Positions 58,834-64,000 of a stretch of 64,000 nt of DNA are shown piece after piece. Each line of letters starts with the position of its first letter. Positions within the stretch are counted from its first letter, which is position 1. The notes beneath the pieces were generated by a model, which did not search any database, was not told where the DNA came from, and was given only the letters and a program-made list of their open reading frames with translations. Origin of the DNA: Pseudomonas gessardii (lineage in GTDB: Bacteria > Pseudomonadota > Gammaproteobacteria > Pseudomonadales > Pseudomonadaceae); NCBI RefSeq assembly GCF_001983165.1, contig NZ_MNPU01000022.1:1-64000 (forward strand), in the 5' to 3' direction. Made by a program: the position numbers and the translations under genes.

Positions 58834-59799
58834 ATGACGAACAATCGCCGCGCGGTCTTCCTCGATCACCCTTCCCTCGATCTGGGGGACCTGGACCTGA
58901 GCGGGTTGCGGGAAACCTTCAGTGACTTGCAGTTGTGCGAACAGACCCGCGCGGATCAGGTGATCGAGCGCTTGCAAGGCGCTCAAGTAGCGATCAGTAA
59001 CAAGATCCTGCTCAACGCCCAGACACTGGCCGCCTGCCCCGAGCTGAAGCTGATCCTGATCGCCGCCACCGGCACCAATAACGTCGACCTGGCCGCCGCC
59101 CGCGCCCAGGGCATTACCGTGAGCAACTGCCAGGGCTACGGCACGCCGTCGGTGGCGCAACACACGATCATGCTGCTGCTCAACCTCGCCACACGCCTGA
59201 AGGACTATCAAAAAGACGTCGACGCCGGCCTGTGGCAGCAAGCCAGGCAGTTCTGCCTGCTGGATTACCCGATTGTCGAACTGCAAGGCAAGACCCTGGG
59301 TTTGCTGGGCCATGGCGAGCTGGGCGGCGCCGTTGCGCGCCTGGCCGAAGCCTTTGGCATGCGCGTGATGCTGGGCGCCATCCCCGGCCGCCCGGCCCGT
59401 GCGGATCGGGTGCCACTGGACGAGCTGCTGCCGCAGATCGACGCCCTGACCCTGCACTGCCCCCTCAACGAACACACGCGGCACTTTATCGGGGCCCGCG
59501 AGCTGGCGCAGCTCAAGCCGGGCGCGTTCGTGGTCAATACCGCACGCGGTGGCCTGATTGATGAACAGGCCTTGGCAGACGCCTTGCGCAGCGGTCATCT
59601 GGGCGGCGCGGCCAGCGATGTGCTGAGCGTCGAACCACCGACCACCGGCAACCCGCTGCTGGCCGGTGACATCCCCCGGCTGATCATCACCCCCCACAGT
59701 GCCTGGGGCAGCCGCGAAGCGCGGCAGCGGATCGTCGGCCAATTGACCGAAAACGCCCGGGGCTTTTTCAGCGGCGCCCCGCAGCGCGTCGTCAGTTGA
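58834..59799 (+). CDS. D-2-hydroxyacid dehydrogenase (glycerate dehydrogenase-like)
   Basis: 321 aa from ATG 58834 (AAAGG ten bases upstream). Nucleotide-binding GLLGHGELGGAVARL (GxGxxG variant) near residue 151 is followed by NTARGGLIDEQAL (Arg), VLSVEPP (Glu) and TPHSAWGSREARQR (His). It resembles hydroxypyruvate reductases (HprA). It differs clearly from the homologue at 7625-8599. Confidence 0.87.
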   Translation: MTNNRRAVFLDHPSLDLGDLDLSGLRETFSDLQLCEQTRADQVIERLQGAQVAISNKILLNAQTLAACPELKLILIAATGTNNVDLAAARAQGITVSNCQGYGTPSVAQHTIMLLLNLATRLKDYQKDVDAGLWQQARQFCLLDYPIVELQGKTLGLLGHGELGGAVARLAEAFGMRVMLGAIPGRPARADRVPLDELLPQIDALTLHCPLNEHTRHFIGARELAQLKPGAFVVNTARGGLIDEQALADALRSGHLGGAASDVLSVEPPTTGNPLLAGDIPRLIITPHSAWGSREARQRIVGQLTENARGFFSGAPQRVVS

Positions 59800-59829
59800 T
59801 AAACTGCGCTCCTTTTTCAGGAGCAGACC

Positions 59830-60828
59830 ATGGATCCGCGCAGTGAAGTACTGCTTCGCCAGGCCGAACTTTTTCAAGGCAACGTGTTGCTGGCCGGCCT
59901 GCCCGCCGACGACCTGCTGGGCCGCCTGCCCAATGCCCATGGTTGGTGCTGGCATGCCGGTGACCAGGCGGCGCTGGATGCGCGGTTTGCCGAGCGCAGC
60001 CATTTCGGGGTGAATGTGCCGCAGCGTGCATTCGACACGGCCGTGGTGTTCCTGCCCAAGTCCAAGGATCTGGCCGACTACATCCTCAAGGCCGTGGCGG
60101 CACGGCTGCCGGGGGCCGAGCTGTACCTGGTGGGCGAAAAACGCGGCGGCATCGAAAGCGCCGCCAAGCAACTGAACGCCTTTGGCAAGCCGCGCAAGCT
60201 CGACAATGCGCGGCACTGCCAGCTGTGGCTGGCCACCGTGGCCAACGCTCCGGCGGCACCCGAGCTGGAAAGCCTGGCCGAGGTGTTTGAGGTGCCGCTG
60301 GCCGACGGACCGCTCAAGGTCGTCAGCCTGCCGGGCGTATTCAGCCATGGCCGCCTGGATCGCGGCACGGCGCTGCTACTGGAACACCTGGACAAACTGC
60401 CCAGCGGTCATCTACTGGACTTCGGCTGTGGCGCCGGCGTGCTCGGCGCGGCGGTCAAGCGACGCTACCCGCACAACACCGTGACCCTGCTCGATGTGGA
60501 CGCCTTCGCCACGGCCAGCAGTCGCCTGACCCTGGCCGCCAATGGCCTGCAAGGCGATGTGTTGACCGGCGATGGTATCGACGCGGCCCCCATGGGCCTG
60601 GATGCGATCTTGAGCAACCCACCGTTCCATGTCGGGGTGCACACGGATTATTTCGCTACAGAAAACCTGCTGCGAAAAGCCCGCCAACATCTGAAAAACG
60701 GCGGCGAACTTCGGTTAGTCGCCAATAGCTTCCTGAAGTACCAACCACTGATCGAAGAGCATCTGGGCGTGTGCGCAGTCAAGGCCGAGGGCCAGGGCTT
60801 TCGCATCTACCGTGCCAAACGCGGCTGA
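59830..60828 (+). CDS. rsmC: 16S rRNA m2G1207 methyltransferase RsmC
   Basis: 332 aa. A degenerate N-terminal methyltransferase-like half and a catalytic C-terminal half with LDFGCGAGVLGAAVKR (SAM loop, about 196-211) and LSNPPFHVG (NPPF catalytic motif, about 259). Two-domain layout and size match RsmC, which modifies G1207 of 16S rRNA. Confidence 0.92.
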   Translation: MDPRSEVLLRQAELFQGNVLLAGLPADDLLGRLPNAHGWCWHAGDQAALDARFAERSHFGVNVPQRAFDTAVVFLPKSKDLADYILKAVAARLPGAELYLVGEKRGGIESAAKQLNAFGKPRKLDNARHCQLWLATVANAPAAPELESLAEVFEVPLADGPLKVVSLPGVFSHGRLDRGTALLLEHLDKLPSGHLLDFGCGAGVLGAAVKRRYPHNTVTLLDVDAFATASSRLTLAANGLQGDVLTGDGIDAAPMGLDAILSNPPFHVGVHTDYFATENLLRKARQHLKNGGELRLVANSFLKYQPLIEEHLGVCAVKAEGQGFRIYRAKRG

Positions 60829-60884
60829 CGGGCGTTTGAAAAAGAAGGCTTGCCGAATGGATTTTGCCAAGGCAGAATCCGCTC

Positions 60885-61058
60885 CGTCCTAGGGGAGTAG
60901 TCTCCCACGAGCAATATGCTCGTCCGGCATACGTCAACATACTTGGTCAGCAGACCATGGCGTATGCGACCCAGGAGTCCGCACAGACGGACCGGGGTTT
61001 GACAAGACCTATGACACGCACACCTTACCCGGGGCGGGAAGGCTGTACGTGTCATAGC
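60885..61058 (+). ncRNA. yybP-ykoY manganese riboswitch
   Basis: The leader of the following gene contains AGGGGAGTAG (60891-60900), CATACGTCAACATAC (60928-60942), and TTTGACAAGACCTATG (60998-61013), conserved pieces of the yybP-ykoY Mn2+ aptamer as in the E. coli alx and mntP leaders. The closing stem TATGACACG (61010-61018) / CGTGTCATA (61048-61056) and an inner CCTT-CCC/GGG-AAGG hairpin may act as expression platform. A possible promoter (TTGCCG, 17 bases, CAGAAT) is at 60851-60879. Confidence 0.9.
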
Positions 61059-61088
61059 CGTGTCGACCCGCCCCTGGAAACCTACCTG

Positions 61089-61673
61089 ATGCTGGATTCA
61101 CTGCTCGTTCCTACCGCAATCGTTGCCTTGGCCGAAATCGGCGACAAGACGCAATTACTCGCGCTCATTCTCGCCGCACGCTTTCGCAAACCCTGGCCGA
61201 TCATCGCCGGCATCATCGCTGCGACCCTCGCCAACCACGCCGCCGCCGGTGCCGTGGGCGCCTGGTTTGGCAGTTTCTTCTCGGATGCGGTGCTGCACTG
61301 GATCCTCGCCGCGAGCTTCTGCGCCACGGCCCTGTGGACCCTGGTGCCAGACAAACTCGACGATGACGAAACCAGCACCTCACGCAAGTTCGGGCCGTTC
61401 CTGACCACCCTGATTGCATTCTTTATCGCAGAAATCGGTGACAAGACGCAGATCGCCACGGTGATGCTGGCGGCACAGTACCCGGAGTTGTGGCTGGTGA
61501 TTATCGGCACCACCTTAGGCATGTTGATTGCCAACGTACCGGTGGTTCTGGCGGGGAATTTCGCGGCGGAAAAACTGCCACTGACCCTGATTCGGCGCCT
61601 GGCAGCCTCGGCGTTCTTCATCCTGGCGCTGGTGGCGGTGTACAAGGCCATGCAAAGCAGTGGCTGGATCTAA
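61089..61673 (+). CDS. GDT1/TMEM165-family (UPF0016) Mn2+ exporter
   Basis: 194 aa from the ATG at 61089 (MLDSLLVPTAIVALAEIGDK). It has the two family motifs E-x-G-D-K-T-Q, in ALAEIGDKTQLLAL and FIAEIGDKTQIATV, each at the head of a three-helix half, giving six helices. Bacterial members (MneA type) export Mn2+, and the manganese riboswitch in the leader supports the same role here. Confidence 0.93.
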   Translation: MLDSLLVPTAIVALAEIGDKTQLLALILAARFRKPWPIIAGIIAATLANHAAAGAVGAWFGSFFSDAVLHWILAASFCATALWTLVPDKLDDDETSTSRKFGPFLTTLIAFFIAEIGDKTQIATVMLAAQYPELWLVIIGTTLGMLIANVPVVLAGNFAAEKLPLTLIRRLAASAFFILALVAVYKAMQSSGWI

Positions 61674-61680
61674 TTGCAAA

Positions 61681-61769
61681 TGTGGGAGCGGGCTTGCCCG
61701 CGATAGCGGTGGGTCAGTTAAATATATCTAACCTGGCACTCCGCCATCGCAGGCAAGCCAGCTCCCACA
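61681..61769. repeat. REPIN (paired inverted REP elements)
   Basis: Inverted TGTGGGAGCGGGCTTGC copies, the right one with substitutions (CAGGCAAGCCAGCTCCCACA), enclose an AT-rich loop; total 89 bp. It lies between the converging Mn exporter and M48 genes and shares inner sequence with the 52552 element in reverse orientation. Confidence 0.88.
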
Positions 61770-61795
61770 TCTGGAGCTTCACAAGGCCTGGATTA

Positions 61796-62614
61796 TCAGG
61801 ATTTCTTGGCCTGCTGGTACAACGGCATCACCTTGGGAATCGCCGCCTGCAACGAGGCGATCCGGCTGCTGGAGGCCGGGTGGGTACTCATGAACTCAGG
61901 CGGCGCGCCTTCGGAGGCCTTGGCCATTTTGTTCCACAGCGTGATGGCGGCGTTTGGGTTGTAACCGGCACGGGCCGAGAGCTCCAGGCCGATCAGGTCG
62001 GCTTCGTTCTCATTGCTGCGGCTGTTGGGCAAGGTCATGCCGTAGTTGGCCACGGTGTCGGCCAGCGCCATGCTGTCCTGGCCCAGACCCAGCAATGCAC
62101 CGGCGCCCTGCTTGGCCATCTCGATGCCGTAGGCCTTGGACATCGCTTCGCGGCCGTGTTCGCGCAGGGCGTGGGCAATTTCATGGCCCATGACGGCCGC
62201 CAACTCGTCGTCGGTCAACTTGAGGTTTTCGATCAACCCGCTGTAGACAAAGATCTTGCCGCCAGGCCCGCAGTTGGCGTTCATCTCGTCGCTCTTGATC
62301 AGGTTCACTTCCCACTTCCACTGCGCTGCATCCGGGCGGAAGGTGGGCGCCTGGGCGATCAGCCGCTTGGCGATGGCCTGCACGCGCTTGGCGTTGGTGC
62401 TAGTCTTGTCCACCAGGCCCTTGCCACTGGCTTCACCCAGGGTCTGCTGGTACGACTGCGCGTACATCTGGTCGACTTCCTGACTCGACAACATGCTGAA
62501 CATGTACTGCTTGCGTTCCACACCCACGGCACCGCCGCTGGTGGTATTGACCGACTGGCAACCGGCGAGCAGCAAGGCTGCGCTCAAGGCCGTGACCACC
62601 AATGATTTTTTCAT
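61796..62614 (-). CDS. M48-family metalloprotease lipoprotein (LoiP/YcaL-like)
   Basis: 272 aa from ATG 62614 (MKKSLVVTALSAALLLAGC), AGGGAG eight bases upstream. Lipobox Leu-Ala-Gly-Cys near residue 19. Zinc-protease motif MGHEIAHALREHG (HExxH, about 140) and a distal SNENEADLIGLEL with the third ligand Glu. Probably acts in outer-membrane protein quality control. Confidence 0.92.
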   Translation of the reverse strand: MKKSLVVTALSAALLLAGCQSVNTTSGGAVGVERKQYMFSMLSSQEVDQMYAQSYQQTLGEASGKGLVDKTSTNAKRVQAIAKRLIAQAPTFRPDAAQWKWEVNLIKSDEMNANCGPGGKIFVYSGLIENLKLTDDELAAVMGHEIAHALREHGREAMSKAYGIEMAKQGAGALLGLGQDSMALADTVANYGMTLPNSRSNENEADLIGLELSARAGYNPNAAITLWNKMAKASEGAPPEFMSTHPASSSRIASLQAAIPKVMPLYQQAKKS

Positions 62615-62766
62615 GCACATTCTCCCTGAAAACATGGCGCGTATCGTAGGCGCTCCCTTGTATCCGCGCCAGATACTCCTGACGTTTAACCGCTAATTTT
62701 CAGACACTGCCCACGCCCACGACCATTCTGTTTACGACACTCCTGACGCTTTTACGGGGCACCCCC

Positions 62767-62794
62767 TCATGCCCGCCCGGTCTGTGGCCGATAT
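62767..62794 (+). promoter_or_regulatory. Candidate sigma-28 promoter of the chemoreceptor gene
   Basis: TCATG (62767-62771), 15 bases, GCCGATAT (62787-62794). The -10 matches GCCGATAA in seven of eight positions; the -35 is weaker. The gene downstream is chemotactic, which favours the reading. Confidence 0.45.
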
Positions 62795-62830
62795 AAAAAG
62801 CAGATCATGCCCCTTGCGTCTGGAGCTTCC

Positions 62831-64000
62831 ATGAAATTCAAGTCGATTCAGTTTTCTGTCGCCGCACTGGCCGGGGCCATCGTCCTGAGTGTCGTCGCAG
62901 CCCTGGTGCTTTACGCACTGTTCGCCGGCGCACGGACCCAGGACATGGTGCAAGCGCGCACCCAGACACAATTCGAGCAGATCATCGAGCAACGCCTCAG
63001 CGCACTGGCGCAAACCCAGGCCACGCTGATCCAGCGCGAACTGGAGGCGCCACTGCTGATCGCCAAAGGCCTGGCCACCACCAACGCGTTGATGGGCATG
63101 AAGGACGCAAACGGTGCCGCGCCGTTGCAGGTCAGCCGTGAACAACTGATCAACCTGCTGCACGAAACCGTGGTGCGCAACCCGAAAATCCTCGGTTCCT
63201 ATATCGCCTGGGAGCCCAATGCCATCAACCACAATGATGCCAACTACCTGAACACCGCCGTGGTCGGCGTGGAACCCACAAACGGGCGCTTCATGCCCTG
63301 GTGGTTTCGCAACCAGGACGGCAGCCTGGGCCTGGAGAAACTCGCCGACCTGACCGACCAGAAAATCCTCGCCACCGGCATTCGCGCCAGCGAGTACTAC
63401 CTCTGCTCCAAGGAAACCCAGAAACCCTGCGCCATCGACCCGGCGCCCTATCGTGTGGGCAATACCACGGTGATGCTGGCGTCGTTTATCGAGCCGATCA
63501 TGATCGACGGGGTGTTCCAGGGCATCGTCGGCGCCGACCTGTCAGTCAATTTCATCCAGGACATGCTGACCGCTGCCAACCAGAAGCTCTACAACGGCGC
63601 CGGTGAAATGGCACTGATTTCCAGCAACGGGCGCCTGGTGGCCTATACCAAGGACTCGAGCAAACTGGGGGAAAAGACCAGCGACCTGCTCGACCAGAAT
63701 GAACTGGAGAACCTCGGCCAGCTGAAAGCCGGCGCCATGCGCTACGACATCGACCAGGCCAACGGGCATATCGAGTTGTTCCTGCCGTTCAATATCGGCC
63801 AGACCGATGCGCGCTGGACCCTGATGCTGCAACTGCCCCTGGACGCCGTGATGGCCGACCTGCACACCCTGCAAGGCGACCTGGGCGCCCAGCGCAAGGC
63901 CGATATCTTCGGCATGACCCTGGTCGGCCTGCTGATTGCCGGTGTCGGCCTGCTGGTGATCTGGCTGGTGGGCCATGGCATTGCCCGGCCGCTCAAGCAA
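62831..64000 (+). CDS. Methyl-accepting chemotaxis protein with dCache domain, PctA-like (3' end missing)
   Basis: 390 codons from ATG 62831 to the window end, frame open. One N-terminal transmembrane helix (about 8-30), a periplasmic double-Cache region (about 35-345, with SYIAWEPNAINHNDANYL and GDLSVNFIQDMLTAANQ segments), a second helix (FGMTLVGLLIAGVGLLVIWLV, about 362-382), then the first residues of HAMP. PctA-type receptors of pseudomonads sense amino acids or similar ligands. HAMP and signalling domains lie outside. Confidence 0.92.
   Translation, partial: MKFKSIQFSVAALAGAIVLSVVAALVLYALFAGARTQDMVQARTQTQFEQIIEQRLSALAQTQATLIQRELEAPLLIAKGLATTNALMGMKDANGAAPLQVSREQLINLLHETVVRNPKILGSYIAWEPNAINHNDANYLNTAVVGVEPTNGRFMPWWFRNQDGSLGLEKLADLTDQKILATGIRASEYYLCSKETQKPCAIDPAPYRVGNTTVMLASFIEPIMIDGVFQGIVGADLSVNFIQDMLTAANQKLYNGAGEMALISSNGRLVAYTKDSSKLGEKTSDLLDQNELENLGQLKAGAMRYDIDQANGHIELFLPFNIGQTDARWTLMLQLPLDAVMADLHTLQGDLGAQRKADIFGMTLVGLLIAGVGLLVIWLVGHGIARPLKQ

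Noticed and set aside
1..64000. CRISPR arrays, tRNA or rRNA genes, phage block
   Set aside because: No regularly spaced repeat units, no cloverleaf or rRNA signature, and no run of phage genes were seen.

Overview
This window looks like chromosomal DNA of a fluorescent Pseudomonas (P. fluorescens group). It has GC-rich coding sequence, the complete pseudomonad mraZ-to-lpxC division and wall cluster, a class A RNase P RNA, OprD and RND-type genes, two inverted pairs of the GTGGGAGCGGGCTTGC repeat typical of fluorescent pseudomonads, and the yraL/yraM/yraN/yraO/yraP (rsmI-lpoA) gene order. No tRNA, rRNA, CRISPR array or phage block was seen.

Layout. 1-127: right end of an IS66-like insertion sequence. 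189-1566: a lower-GC two-gene module, a membrane-inserting protein of unknown function followed by an overlapping four-helix membrane protein. 1563-7480: an Aae-type aromatic-acid efflux operon (outer-membrane factor, FUSC pump, DUF1656, membrane-fusion protein) with a divergent LysR regulator. 7625-14201: a 2-hydroxyacid dehydrogenase, cheV (behind a near-consensus sigma-28 promoter), a GNAT acetyltransferase, a cysteine-cluster protein, a PAS chemoreceptor, an unusual periplasmic-binding-protein/RidA fusion and a small orphan gene. 14314-20710: an RND efflux operon (adaptor, pump) followed by its probable two-component system. 20711-22572: a possible small RNA, an OprD-type porin and a decayed GGDEF fragment.

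22597-40498, all on the minus strand: mraZ-rsmH-ftsL-ftsI-murE-murF-mraY-murD-ftsW-murG-murC-ddlB-ftsQ-ftsA-ftsZ-lpxC. Junctions are mostly overlapping, and the cluster starts at a recognisable sigma-70 promoter with three MraZ boxes. 40748-41104: rnpB. 41198-45748: rsmI, divergent from lpoA-yraN-gmhA-dolP. 45817-49591: an OmpA-like lipoprotein, a metallo-beta-lactamase-fold hydrolase and an OsmC-YcaO fusion.

49664-58749: a MalT-like LuxR regulator, DUF1329 and DUF1302 envelope proteins, the acyl-CoA ligase AlkK and a LysE exporter. This looks like a regulated lipid/fatty-acid handling module, and upstream regions of two of its genes share the octamer TGCAAATC. 58834-64000: a second 2-hydroxyacid dehydrogenase, rsmC, a yybP-ykoY (Mn2+) riboswitch in front of a GDT1-type manganese exporter gene, an M48 metalloprotease lipoprotein, and a dCache chemoreceptor cut by the window edge.

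The least-described items are the 5' two-gene module beside the IS end, the SBP-RidA fusion whose leader can fold over its own ribosome binding site, the possible small RNA before oprD, the GGDEF relic and the shared octamer in the AlkK module. All functional statements rest on reading motifs and gene order by eye; no database search was run.
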